This document shows positions 18,950 through 28,950 of a DNA stretch of 64,000 nucleotides, one piece after another. The stretch is from Phytophthora colocasiae (lineage: Eukaryota > Oomycota > Peronosporomycetes > Peronosporales > Peronosporaceae). Within the stretch, counting starts at the first letter, position 1. The number at the start of each line of letters is the position of its first letter. The translations under genes and the position numbers were made by a program. The DNA is taken from the NCBI GenBank assembly GCA_018806915.1, contig JAGKQI010000083.1, positions 930,001 through 994,000 on the forward strand, read 5' to 3'. The notes beneath the pieces were generated by a model. That model worked only from the letters and a program-made list of their open reading frames with translations, made no database searches and was not told the origin of the DNA.

Positions 18950-19700
18950 AGATAGCGTCGTCTCTAGAGGCAGAATTAAGCTGAAATTTGTTACTAGTAT
19001 TACCTTGGTGAAAGCTTTGCAGCTGCTTGGACAGGTGCCGAACCCAGCGCTTTCGAAGGCGTTCTTTAAAAGGTACGAAAACGACATTTGCTTTAAGTAC
19101 CTGCTTAAGCAGACGGTGGACAAAAAGGCGTGAACACAGTTTGGGTCAGGTGAGGTGGAAAGGACAAAGAACGCCTGACAGGGATGTTTTTGGCAGATTC
19201 CACTGGAAAGCCGTATGATCCTTTTTTCGCGGTTGAGACTGAGCCCTCGCGCGATCCGAAAAAGGCTGTGTATAACTACGTAGCGCAACATGGCTTCGGA
19301 GACTCCTCGTGGAAAACTATGCAGGCTGAAATTCTACGGCAGCAGCTCTGCGTGGTTTAACTCGGCGTTATCTGTCGCTTTTTGGACTATCACTTTGCAA
19401 ACAGAGATGAGCCAAAACCGGTACTTTTGCTGTAAGATGACTTTTCGGCTCATTGGACTGACGAAGTCTAAGAGCCGAGTTGCTAAATGTGCATCTACTT
19501 AAAGTTCCGCGCAAAGCCGCGGTCGTGGCTTCCACGCTGGACAGGCGGCGCTGCAGACTACCTCCTTCCACGGCTACGTTTTCCTCAACAGCGTTCGAGG
19601 AAGCGCTATGTGTGCCAAATACTGACTGGTTTAATAAGAAGCTACGGTGCGACAGGATGTTTCCTACGCTTATATCGGTGAAACAAAAGCGCAAAAGCTC
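18950..19700 (+). pseudogene. Decayed pogo/Tigger-type transposase, copy 1
   Basis: Segments in shifting frames match the minus-strand transposase at 23168-24666. ADSTGKPYDPFFAVETEPS (about 19190-19250), the QHGFGDSSWKTM stretch (about 19285-19320), WFNSALSV then DYHFANRDEP (about 19350-19415), DDFSAHWTDEV (about 19437-19470) and LNVHLLKVP (about 19480-19510) parallel LADSDGAKLPPFVVFKTNPS, HGFGVRLWETI, WWNSELSVEFLKYHF, DDFSGHWTEEV and INMVLMKVP. The DDF motif holds an Asp of the DDE_1 endonuclease core. Several frameshifts and stops make it non-functional. The DNA-binding N-terminus is not recognisable. Confidence 0.65.
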
Positions 19701-19721
19701 CCCGATCATGTCGTTCCTCCA

Positions 19722-19913
19722 CTAGAGACGCTTTCCCCCCTTGGTTTTCTTAGTATCTGCCGCTAATTGTGCTGGGCGGGTAGAACCTCCTCCGTCTGGC
19801 GCAGATGCTGCAGCAGCAGTGGCAGCTACGGCAGCATCAGCAGCGCCTCCTCCCGCTTCAGATTTCACCGACACTGACGCACCAGGACTGGCGTCTTCGT
19901 TCATCGCCTCCAT
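19722..19913 (-). CDS. Small Ala-rich hypothetical ORF
   Basis: This 63-residue frame begins MEAMNEDASPGASVSVKSEA, continues as a low-complexity Ala/Gly stretch and ends KKTKGGKRL. It could be a real short protein or the N-terminal exon of a gene running left, but the sequence beyond its stop is transposase debris. Composition alone gives weak support. Confidence 0.2.
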   Translation of the reverse strand: MEAMNEDASPGASVSVKSEAGGGAADAAVAATAAAASAPDGGGSTRPAQLAADTKKTKGGKRL

Positions 19914-20153
19914 AAAGCTTTTGCCCCAGGAGAATGGTTGTTGCTTGGACAGGACGTGGCACTCAAGTCTCTAAGTCGTCAACACACACGTGGATAACAC
20001 GAATTGACCCCTAAACCTAATCACGCCTGTCAGCAAATTTGCTGTGCTCGCACCTCAACCAGGGCCTCATGCGCTCGTACAAACCGATTCCACAGCGTCT
20101 TCTTAACCTTGCCGATTAGATATTAACTCGAAGGATGGACATCAATTGCCATT

Positions 20154-20394
20154 TCAAACGGAGTCAACTCCGTTATGACCTCACTTAGGTCATGAAGGTT
20201 TACTCCAACGATCATGACCTCACCGAGGTCGAGTTGATATGCATATACAAGTTTACTTGCTACTTGAGATAGCTCAGGTTTACTCTTAATTGACTGGCTG
20301 TAACAGAGCAGCAGCAGTAGGAAAACAGCAAGTAAATATCAATACACTTTCAATTTACCGTCCAAGGATAAAAGCTTCCTCTCGCTACATTACA
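20154..20394 (+). repeat. 5' LTR of the gag-only element
   Basis: The 241-bp LTR starts TCAAACGGAGTCAACTCC (the expected TG is mutated) and ends CGCTACATTACA. It contains nested palindromic GACCTCACTTAGGTC-like motifs near 20180 and 20215. Confidence 0.85.
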
Positions 20395-20546
20395 TAGTAG
20401 CACTTGTCGTTGTCAAGCCTTCGACGTCCATCGAGCCGCCGAGTCCAAGTTCCAGTTGAAGCCATCGAGCAACCATCGGATCACCTTCGCGTATTCTTCG
20501 CGTAACCTTCGAGTAACCTACACACCTTTTTTCCTACCCTACGATC

Positions 20547-21160
20547 ATGGAGGCTTGCCAAGTTCCCCAAACTTTAGGAGAGATGGGCCTAGAGCTCTGT
20601 TTTTTTACCATTGAGCAGTACTACGCCGACTACCACCCCCTAATTGTGGATTGTGGAGAAATCGGTTGCGTTCGTCACCATAGTGTCGTGCTACTTAGCA
20701 CCGACACCGATGAACTGGTACAGACAGTTCGTGGCAGGTTGTGACCAGTCAAATTGTCCGTACTTAGGAGACCTTCAAGATTGTCATGCGGAAACGGTTT
20801 TTACCCCCCCCCCCCATCACGAGTATTCTCTTCGTGAGAAGTTGTGCAAGATTACGCAACTCGGATCACTTCATGATTACGTGAGCGAATTCCAAGATGC
20901 ACTGATTCCGTGCAAACTACCAATCTCCCCTCTAGAACTACGGTTGTACTTCCAGCAAGGTCTGCGGTCTGAGACCGCTCATCACCTCCGCGAACACCAC
21001 CCAGCAACCCTGGACGAGACCATCGAGCTCTCCCGCCGATTTGACCACGGAGTCAAAGGTGGGAGCACTCCTAGTGCAACCGCCGATAGATGGAACGGGT
21101 GACCTGCCACAAGTGCAAGCAGGTCGGCCACATCGCACCCCACTGTCCATCGACCAAGTA
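20547..21160 (+). pseudogene. Gag of the miniature element (frameshifted)
   Basis: Translation starts at ATG 20547 (MEACQVPQTLGEMG) and must change frame near 20640 to continue into the 20644-21102 frame. That frame has a retrotransposon-gag signature (LREKLCKITQLGSLHDYVSEF, ISPLELRLYFQQGL, LDETIELSRRFDH). After its stop at 21102 a further frame encodes CHKCKQVGHIAPHC, a CX2CX4HX4C zinc knuckle. A run of 12 C at 20804-20815 sits inside the gene. At least two indels separate the three segments, so this copy is broken even for Gag. Confidence 0.7.
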
Positions 21161-21183
21161 GGTCGCTCTTTGAAGCGGGGTCG

Positions 21184-21425
21184 TGTAACGGAGTCAATTC
21201 CTTTTACGACCTCACTTAGGTCATGAAGGTTTACTCCAATGATCATGACCTCAGCGAGGTCGAGTTGATATGCATATACAAGTTTACTTGCTACTTGAGA
21301 TAGCTCAGGTTTACTCTTAATTGACTGGCTGTAACAGAGCAGCAGCAGTAGGAAAACAGCAAGTAAATATCAATACACTTTCAATTTACCGTCCAAGGAT
21401 AAAAGCTTCCTCTCGCTACATGACA
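21184..21425 (+). repeat. 3' LTR of the gag-only element
   Basis: The 242-bp LTR runs TGTAACGGAGTCAATTCC to CGCTACATGACA, preceded by the purine stretch GAAGCGGGG (likely polypurine tract). It is nearly identical to the 5' LTR over its length, implying fairly recent insertion. Confidence 0.87.
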
Positions 21426-21736
21426 CCATTTCGTAGTGCGGCATGAGGCTGTCGTCAAGAAACCCCTATTTTCCCATAGTCAAACAGCACCTAGAACGAG
21501 TAATGACGCGTAAGTTAAGTGACAGTAATACACCTCAAACAAAAACAAGCTCATATTGCACCTCCTTCAACCTGGTTTTTCACTCAAGGGTCGTGCAGCC
21601 AAACTTCGCCACGTTCTGTAATACATTGTGCATGCGGACCTTTTGTGCATACGGACGCCAAAATTAGCCAATCACAATGATGTAGATATTTAAAACAAAC
21701 CTTACCAATCACCATTTGTCTGTGCTGTGTGGGTTA
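21426..21736. other. Intergenic, no gene seen
   Basis: This roughly 310-bp stretch is AT-leaning between the gag-only element and the MITE. No coding signal or repeat is recognised. Confidence 0.4.
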
Positions 21737-22273
21737 CCATATTTGAGATCTCCTACTTCAGACCCATTTTTTGAAGTTGTATTGTTGCTAAATGCACAAG
21801 TGTACCGACGCATCTCTATCACGTAATTTTAAATAAAACAATTTAGTTCTTCTTCGGGAACTACGAAGTTTTTTATGTCGTGACGCGTATCCACAGCATG
21901 GCGCACTACGGGCACTTCTCCCAGCAACCGCCGTAGCAGCTCCCAATCAGGTTCACTGTCGGAGAGCTCCGTTCCAGCCTCTAAGTTTTCAGTAGGCTCT
22001 GGAATACCATTTTTGCTTTCTCAAATCCGCTTCTAAACGTTTGCGAGACAACGCATTCCACGAATTCCTATTAATTGCTGCTGTGTAGGTGCTTTTATCT
22101 TAAACGGAAGCGCGCCATTGCGAATTTCTTGGTGGATAGTTGCAGTTTAGCATGTTTTTTGTACTATGAATTAGGAGATCTAGACTTGTGCGCTGTTCCA
22201 TTCTCGATATGTGATTGGTTGAAGGGCAGTCTGAATTAGGGGATCACTCTGAAGTAGGAGATCTCAAATACGG
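21737..22273. mobile_element. MITE of Tc1/mariner-pogo type
   Basis: This 537-bp non-coding element has terminal inverted repeats of 26 bp (CCATATTTGAGATCTCC... at 21737-21762, complement at 22248-22273) with one mismatch. It is flanked on both sides by TA (21735-21736 and 22274-22275). TA duplication and TIR length suit the Tc1/mariner superfamily, which includes pogo. Two decayed pogo-type transposases lie within 3 kb, but I cannot show that their TIRs match. Confidence 0.82.
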
Positions 22274-22535
22274 TAGTGGCTCTGGTTATCGTCTCTAAAG
22301 TGACTTCAGCAATTCGTGGTGGTTCAAGTATCTTCGTTCAATTCTTTCTCAATGGGCTGATAATTGTACAATTCTACTACCTGTTCCAAGCGTCCAGACA
22401 CCAGCTCCAATAGCCTAATTATAACAGAGAATTGAACTCCCAGTATGTCATACGGACCTACCTAGTTTTACCAACTCTACCATTTATGCACAGGATAAAG
22501 TCGAGGCCACCAGGGCAGCTACGGTTTCGGGGCTC

Positions 22536-22908
22536 ATGTGTTCTTCACGCAAGCTTCTCGAAATGAATGGAAATGGACAAAGAAGTAGTAGCACACCTGT
22601 GCTGCAGTCAGAACTTTTCAGCACAGCACACGTTCCAACACCTGAACCAGGCTCAACCAACATACCACTGAAGAAAATCACCCTGGTTTCGGCCGTGGGA
22701 GATTTTCCAAGCACTCGTCGACCGAAGATTGAAGACAGAATGCGAGCATAATCTTCTGGAGTTCTTGGAGAAGGATGGAGCGATACAGACGAAGACCTAC
22801 AGGAAGCGCCGGAAGTATTTGAAGACCTGAGAGAAGACAAGATCCTCACGAACGTCATGAACTACGTTCCACTTCAAGAACTACTCAGCGCAATAGCTCG
22901 GGTTTGAG
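22536..22908 (+). pseudogene. Unrecognised ORF with one in-frame stop
   Basis: A frame from ATG 22536 (MCSSRKLLEMNGNGQRSS) runs to TAA at 22749 and stays open in the same frame to a TGA near 22908. The second part is acidic and helix-like (GWSDTDEDLQEAPEVFEDL, ILTNVMNYVPLQELL). This could be one protein with a nonsense mutation or two exons. I do not recognise it. An open frame on the opposite strand over the same bases is Ser-rich and less convincing. Confidence 0.3.
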
Positions 22909-23167
22909 TCTCTTCCACCAGCTCTTTTTGGTCTCGCGTGTGTCTATACAGATAGCAGAACTAAAACCTAGCGAAGATTGAATCTGTTAGTCAATGAAAT
23001 CTGTTTTACAGTTAAGCATATTGGGTCGGCTTAAAACAGGTTATCCGTGAAGTACCGTCTCAAATTCTCCAAAACCTTACACCGACTTCCTTTGTTCATT
23101 GCTGACAGCGATGTCGTTCTGTAAGAATGTATAAAAAAGACGTAACAAATGCAATGTTTGTTCAACG

Positions 23168-24666
23168 TCATGCTTCATTGAGAATACTATCGCAATTTTC
23201 ACAACTGTCGAAATCTCTATCATGTCCTACAGAGCGATCAATAAGATTTAGGCGCGCCAGTTCGTCCACTAATTCACTGGCGACCAGATCGTCCACTAAT
23301 TCACTGGCGACCAGATCGACCTCGGTCATGTCGAGTCCAGTCTTTGAATAGCCAGCAGAGATTGTACTTGGGCTCAGCTCGTTCCACGCTGCATCGATCC
23401 ACCTTGCCACGGTGGCCCGATCGGGGGCGGTCATCTTGAATGCCATTCCAGGCACTCGATTCCTGAGCTGCGTGCGTAGATCTTCGACCCAGTAGCCGCG
23501 CATTTTCTCCTTGAGCGGCTTATTCCAAGCCACATCTGCCGGTTGCGAAACTGAAGTTGCACTCGATGGCACCTTCATCAGCACCATGTTTATTGATGCA
23601 GCATACGCGATGACTTCTTCGGTCCAATGGCCGGAGAAGTCATCCCAAATTAGCAATTCAGACTCGGCAATGTTTGCACGCCTAGAAAAATGATATTTGA
23701 GAAACTCTACTGATAGTTCGCTGTTCCACCACCCCGATAAAGAAAACAAATGTAAGAAAAAAATGCATAAAACTATTCGGAAATTGCCTTTCTTGTTACC
23801 GTAGACTTCAAGCGACGTCTTCTTCTGGATGTCTGATGGTTTCCCACAGTCTTACTCCAAACCCATGACGAAGTCGCGTGTTCTGGTCTCGTATTGCTGG
23901 AACCTTAGACGGATTGGTCTTAAAAACCACAAAAGGTGGCAACTTGGCTCCATCTGAGTCCGCCAAAAGCATGACAGTGGCGCGCCCTTCTCCTTGCCAG
24001 CACAGCGCACCCATACTGTTTTAGGGCCTTATTTGGCAATGGTTCTAGTAGGAAGATACTCGAAAATGGCAGCTATTCACGCATGAGTTAGTTTTGCGTA
24101 ATAACATAGTCAAACTTATTATCGTACCGGTTTGGTCGCGCGTTGTAAAGTTTTGAAATGCCGAGGTCTTGAACCTGGCAGCCACCGTGCCTTGCTAAAA
24201 GTGGCTGCAATGCTGGTGAGATCGTCTGGTGACTGCTGACCTTGACGAGTCCTTTGAACGCATAGAGAGCTTGTGGCGCGCTTTGAATGCCTTCATCCAT
24301 GACCATGTAGCGCGGAAATTAGGTACATCATAGGCAGCAGCAACATCTAACGCCTGCAAATGCAGCATCACAGTAGAAATTGGAACGCCCTCCTCGCAAA
24401 TCATTAATCCACACCACTAGCTCCTTCTCAGCCTCCAGGACCGCGACGTCGGGCCTTCTTCTTGCGGCGTCATTTGGCGGATTTGCATGCAGCCTCGATG
24501 TGGCCAAGTCGTTTGCGCCACTGGTAGAGGAGCTTGCGTCGCTGCTCATGGGCAAACAAATCCAGCCCTGGGAAGAATGTGCAGTATTGGTATCACCACA
24601 TTCCACCCAGGCAGATAGCATTTTCAGCTTCTCGCCCGCCGAGAATGCTAGGCGCTTGCGAGGCAT
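23168..24666 (-). pseudogene. Pogo/Tigger-type transposase, copy 2
   Basis: The minus-strand start MPRKRLAFSAGEKLKML at 24666 is followed, across frameshifts, by a CENP-B/Tc5-type helix-turn-helix (ELVVWINDL near 24400, then GVPISTVMLHLQAL and WSWMKAFKARHKLSMR to about 24250). The DDE_1 endonuclease follows: LLADSDGAKLPPFVVFKTNPS near 23970 and LIWDDFSGHWTEEV near 23650, then VPSSATSVSQPADVAWNKPL. The last segment (23168-23749) is the longest intact piece. It contains an exact 27-bp tandem duplication at 23264-23317, giving a repeated DLVASELVD. Stops around 23808 and 24088 break it. Terminal repeats were not found. Confidence 0.72.
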
Positions 24667-24865
24667 GGCGCCAATTTAATTCTGATGGAGCGGAAATGCT
24701 GTCAGTAATAAATAAAGGAATGCAAAACTGTGATTTGGTTGGACTAGCGGTCTTGTCAGTTATATATGCAGTTGTCGGTAATAAACAAAGGAAGTCGGTA
24801 TGTCTAAGGACACTGATACATGTATCAGAGTATACTTTGTGTAAACGTATACATCGAAGCATTAG

Positions 24866-25533
24866 TCTACACCTTTGCCCGTCCAATCTGGGAATAGTCT
24901 CAAGCAAAGTGGTACCGTCATATTTACCTTATCGCAAATATCACACTACTACTCGCTAAACATCAATGAATCAGGGAATGCTTGCAGTCAAGCAGGGACT
25001 CGCAAGGTGTCTGGCTTGTGCATCGCCTACGCGCCGTAGACCATGTCTTTCATCACCTCCGCCGCGTTCACTGCGTCACGGGCGTGAAGCTCCATCTTGG
25101 TGACCAACGTTGGCGTGATGAACTTCATGCTGGCATGAGCAGCTCGCTCAGGAAGCGCATCGTGCGCTCCTTGATGGTCAGGGGGTTGCCATCCTCGTCC
25201 ACCATGTTACTGCGGTCACAAATCTCGGCACGATCCAAAGCCAAACGCTCCTTAATGTGAGCCTTCAGTGAATACGGGGCGAGGCGTAGCAAAACGAGAT
25301 CATTCAGGCGCGAAGGCGGCAGGTTTGGGCGCGAAGGCGGGCTCCTTCGCGCGTGGCAAGCAGGCAGCAAGTTTTGACCGGCAGCTCATCACCTTGCGAG
25401 TCCCTGCTTGACTGCAAGCATTCCCTGATTCATTGATGTTTAGCGAGTAGTAGTGTGATATTTGCGATAAGGTAAATATGACGGTACCACTTTGCTTGAG
25501 ACTATTCCCAGATTGGACGGGCAAAGGTGTAGA
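24866..25533. repeat. Perfect 144-bp inverted repeat around a 380-bp core
   Basis: The arms 24866-25009 and 25390-25533 are exact reverse complements over 144 bp (ends TCTACACCTTTGCCCG and CGCAAGGTG). The core 25010-25389 has, on the minus strand, protein-like sequence (HIKERLALDRAEICDRSN, EDGNPLTIKERTMRFLSELL, and in another frame LVTKMELHARDAVNAAEV) that looks like host exon sequence. No target duplication is evident. It may be a foldback element with a captured gene fragment or a recent inverted duplication of a promoter region; the right arm ends two bases before the next gene's ATG. Confidence 0.88.
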
Positions 25534-25534
25534 A

Positions 25535-26533
25535 ATGGAGACGATATGTGTAAAGTTTCGGACGCCGCTGGACGGCGAACTGCGCGCGTGTCTGATGAAG
25601 CGACTGATCCAGTACTTGCTCTTCATGCGTGGGCAGATTCCGTGGTGCGTTTAAGCTGTGACAATGGTTTTTATCGTGCGATATACCAACAAATGCTGTT
25701 TTCCAACTTGCTACAGTCTTTACAACGATCTGCTGTCATGTGTAGAGAATTATAAGTTCCAACAACAGGAGCAAAGCGGAAGACCAAGAAGAAAAAGGTT
25801 GGACAGCGCTGATTTCCTGTGGTTGAGAAGAATGAGCTGACTTATGAGCTGATACTAGGTTGCCAATGGGTGGAGGTACCAAGAAAGCCGTCAAATGTGT
25901 CGAGGCATCGGAGCTGCTGTTTATTGAGCGGTTAGATGCTATCTTCTCCTTGAGAGTAAAGAAAGGTGAGTAGTCTTGTGTTGATATTAAATTTGACTGA
26001 TATCAATGCTAACTAAGCTGCAGTGGCATTGGTGTTTGGGCCGTCGATGATGAGTCCAAGGGAGGTTCATGTTGTAGATTTTAACGAGTTCCAGGATGTG
26101 ATAAATGGCGCTGAGCCTTCGTCACCAGATACAGATCAGGAAGATATGTCGCTTGAGGACTCACAGACGCTCACTCCTCCGTCGCCGCCAATGACAGAGA
26201 AATTGATGCGGTTGTGCGTTCAGAAACTCATGCGTGCAGTGTTCACAAGTACTGTGGAGCAGTTCTCGAGGTGAGGTTGGCTATTGGGTGGCTGTGACTA
26301 CTACTGTAGTTTATGGTGTTAATCTGTTCGTTGTTGATTGATTCTAGTGCACTGTCGGCTACAAAGTTGCATGTTGCTGTACTGGCGGAGCGACAGTCAA
26401 CGAGAATTCCTGGGTTCCTGCCAAAACAACAGTTCAAGCTTCGCCTTCCCAAAGGATAAAGGTGGAGCACGGACGCACTATATTACGATAAGTGATGGCT
26501 CTGACAGCTCAGGAACAAGCCTCAAATTGCAAT
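25535..26533 (+). pseudogene. p31comet (MAD2L1-binding)-like gene, broken
   Basis: The start at 25535 encodes METICVKFRTPLDGELRACL then LIQYLLFMRGQIP. Later segments read TKKAVKCVEASELLFIERLD (about 25875-25935), an intron-like gap (GTGAGTAG at 25967 to GCTGCAG at 26024), VALVFGPSMMSPREVHVVDF (about 26023-26085), an Asp/Ser-rich loop, LMRLCVQKLMRAVFTSTVEQF, then after another likely intron (about 26271-26346) HVAVLAERQSTRIPGFLPK and a tail to 26533. Small N-terminal repeats of Leu-rich helices plus the GP..SPREV..VDF motif resemble MAD2L1BP/p31comet, a HORMA-fold checkpoint-silencing factor. Several frame changes are needed beyond the introns. The assignment is by pattern memory only. It could be another HORMA-like protein. 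Confidence 0.35.
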
Positions 26534-26829
26534 GAACAACTCAGGGAATGGGTCGTCCACAGAAAGGCACAGAGTGGATAATGGAGTGGAAGTATCAGCT
26601 GACGATAACTTGGTGTGGTATGTCCTGGTACAACCCATACCTGGTTTCTCCGAGGTTATCAACACGCTCGACAGTCACTAACCTTGACTTGAAGACGAGC
26701 ATTACGCATCCAAAAATATTCACCAGGATGCGTTGACCATGGATGAGATTTCTGATCTTGAGGCTCATTGATGAGGACGAAGTGTTAGGAAGGAAAAGTT
26801 AGAGCACTTGCGGATTTTATTCGGGAAAG

Positions 26830-27243
26830 ATGCAGCAAGCCCCCTCACCGTCAGCCTTTGCTTCACTAGAGGAGCGGATCGCACATCTGAACTGGAGGAA
26901 AATCTGCAACGAGCGGGAGATTCAGGGCACTCTTCGATACAGCAAGCAGCTTCAGGATCGAGATGAGTTCATCCGTGCCGCAAAGAGTGGTAACAAGGCC
27001 GTCCGTGAGCGGATGCAGCAAGTGATCAAGGACGAGTTCACTAAGCCACTTCCTGTCACAGCCCAGTTCTATGAGGAGCTGACTGCGCTGCAGCGTGAAG
27101 ACGAGTTAAAGGCTCAGAAAGTGGCCGAGAGACACATGACTCAGCTGCACAACATCCAGGCGAAGCTCAGCGCCCGTGAGGCCCAATTGACGCGCAAGAA
27201 AGAGTTCGAACGAAAGAAAAAGGAGCTATTTGCTGGGAATTAA
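26830..27243 (+). CDS. Small coiled-coil protein, unrecognised
   Basis: This intact frame of 137 residues runs from MQQAPSPSAFASLEERIAHL to KKKELFAGN. It is almost wholly alpha-helical and charged, with heptad-like Leu/Ile spacing (AQLTRKKEFERKKKEL at the C-terminus) and no signal peptide. The flow of charged helices resembles small ciliary or microtubule-associated proteins, but I cannot name a family. The preceding 26 bases carry no obvious splice site, so it may be a single-exon gene. It converges with the FKBP gene, with only 10 bp between stop codons. Confidence 0.65.
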   Translation: MQQAPSPSAFASLEERIAHLNWRKICNEREIQGTLRYSKQLQDRDEFIRAAKSGNKAVRERMQQVIKDEFTKPLPVTAQFYEELTALQREDELKAQKVAERHMTQLHNIQAKLSAREAQLTRKKEFERKKKELFAGN

Positions 27244-27253
27244 AAACTAAATC

Positions 27254-27734
27254 TTAACGGAATGTCAGGAGCTCAATGTCGAAGAAGAGGTTGGTGTTGG
27301 GCGGCACGAGGCCTGGGAATCCTTTACGTCCGTAGGCTTTGTCTGCAGGGATAAACAGCTTGGCACGTTCTTTCATGCACAAGCGCTCCACACCTTCATC
27401 CAGTCCTGGAATCACTTGTTCAGCGCCGAGTTTGAACTTGAAAGGCTTCTCTCGGTCACGTGATGAATCAAATTTCTTGCCATCCTGAAGCTAAACGGAC
27501 GATGAGGGATTCGCTAGACGAATGCAGAAGTGAAGGAACGTACATATCCCGTGTAATGGACCACTACAGTTTGACCCTTTTTGGGGTAGTTGAGGCCATC
27601 CCCAGCGACGAAAACTTCAACTTGAATCTCTCCATGACGCTAAAGCCTTTGCTGTCAGCCTAGGATGGTTCAAAATGACAGTTGGAGAGTAAACTCACCA
27701 CGTTGGAGATCACAAAGTCTTTAGGCTCCATCAT
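27254..27734 (-). CDS. FKBP-type peptidyl-prolyl isomerase
   Basis: This FKBP12-like protein acts as a cis-trans prolyl isomerase. Exon pieces on the minus strand are 27734-27699 ([12 protein letters not shown]), 27659-27544 ([27 protein letters not shown]) and 27484-27254 ([61 protein letters not shown]). Introns are 39 nt (27660-27698, GTGAGT to CTAG) and 59 nt (27485-27543, GTACGT to CAG). FKBP active-site residues (YTG, FDSS, F.LG, VI.G, AYG) are present. Between the first coding stretch and IQVEV a one-base indel breaks the frame near 27630, so either the sequence has an error or this copy is damaged. Confidence 0.82.
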
Positions 27735-27881
27735 GATCGAAGCTTCCTGGTTGTTACTCTGACAGAATTCCCTAAATAAAACACATTCGCAGCAAACTTG
27801 TGTATTGGTATTCTAATGTTCTGCCTAAACAAAAAAAAACTGCCTGGTAGCTGCTCGTTGCATTAGACTTTTCTCTCCGCT

Positions 27882-28702
27882 TCATTCCGGGTGCTCAGCT
27901 TTCTTCTTGTGGCGAGGGCTAGACTTCTTCGGCTTCGTAGGAGGTGAGGACTTGGCCTTCGGTTCCATAGTACTACCGCCTTTGCCTCCCGGATAGAGCA
28001 AGATCAGCGACACCTGAATGGCACCCATTGTGAGTGCGAACAAGTTGGGGCAGATGACGAGTGGATCGCCCAACATGAAGCCGTAAGTAGCCCAAATAGA
28101 TCCAGCCACGACATTCATGGCCGACATGCCAAAAGGCAAGCAAGACGCGTCCTTACGACGCAAAATGCTCTTGACCTGCAGTAGCGGCGAGGCGGCCGTG
28201 AACACCGACAGAATGTTGGCTGGAATCCCCGTGATCATCTGCGTCTCCTCGGGCGAGCGAGTCACCACTTGGTGAGCCAACAAGAGCACCACGAACATGG
28301 CTGACGTCAGCATTCGCGTGGCCTGTGTGCGGTCGTGCGCGTACTTGTAGAAGACCAACACGTAGTATGAGCCCAGCACAGCACCAAGCAGCGACGTGCC
28401 ACCCACCACGGGGTTACTCGTCGTCCAGCCATACAAAGTGTAGATGACACTCTGCACGAAGTAGAAGAAGAATGGGGCGAACGAGAACTGCAGCGTACTG
28501 CGCGAGCGGCGGATGGTTGCAACGGTAGGCCTATCAAAGAGAAATTGAGTGAGTAAAGTGTCAATTAATGGAGAAAAAGAGAACGTTCGCACCAGGGAGA
28601 GATGGCGAACACGATCGAAGAGCCTACAGCCACCACAGGCACCGATTTGGCGGCCAGGAAGTACGTCATGTACGCGGCATTGGCCAGCGACTGCATCGAC
28701 AT
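27882..28702 (-). CDS. SWEET sugar transporter
   Basis: This two-exon gene encodes a 252-residue MtN3/saliva (SWEET) sugar facilitator. Exon 1 is 28702-28593 (MSMQSLANAAYMTYFLAAKS, first membrane helix, FAISPW) and exon 2 is 28530-27882. The 62-nt intron (28531-28592) has a GT donor and GATAG acceptor, and the splice restores TGG (Trp) in frame. SWEET landmarks are the Pro-tetrad region (SPWPTVATI...STLQFSFAPFF), LYGW, the second MtN3 repeat (VVTRSPEETQMITGIPANIL, SILRRKDASCLPFGMSAMNV, TYGFMLGDPLVICPN) and a Lys/Pro/Ser-rich cytosolic tail (KPKKSSPRHKKKAEHPE). Seven membrane helices are expected. The gene looks intact. Confidence 0.9.
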
Positions 28703-28950
28703 GTTGCTATGTAGCTCCTCGCAGTTTGTGGCGGTTTCAAAACTGAACTAATCACTGAGGAATTATCTTTAATAATTAATACACCGTTATAATACATACT
28801 TAAAGGGTAATGTTAAACAATGTGTCCATTAACAAAAGTCACCATGTTCCTTAAATATTATCGCGGAATTTTATATTTCTGAGGTGATTGGCCACGTGGA
28901 CCTTATCTCCTAAGACGCACATGGCTACATCAAGTTGAAGTGAAAAACCA
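28703..28950. other. AT-rich intergenic region upstream of SWEET
   Basis: These roughly 250 bp of AT-rich sequence lie between the SWEET start and the 3' end of the membrane-protein gene. They should contain the SWEET promoter; no oomycete initiator motif could be assigned with confidence. Confidence 0.4.

Larger units (their letters stand above)
20154..21425 (+). mobile_element. Gag-only miniature LTR retrotransposon
   Basis: This 1,272-bp element has two near-identical LTRs (20154-20394 and 21184-21425) and a perfect 5-bp target duplication CCATT at 20149-20153 and 21426-21430. The internal 789 bp encodes only a Gag-like protein with one zinc knuckle; there is no protease, RT or integrase. 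This matches the terminal-repeat-with-gag non-autonomous class described in plants. It would depend on an autonomous partner not seen here. Confidence 0.85.

Noticed and set aside
20180..20230. GACCTCACTTAGGTC-like palindromes as an operator
   Set aside because: They occur in both LTRs of the gag-only element and are part of the LTR sequence. There is no evidence of a regulatory protein site.
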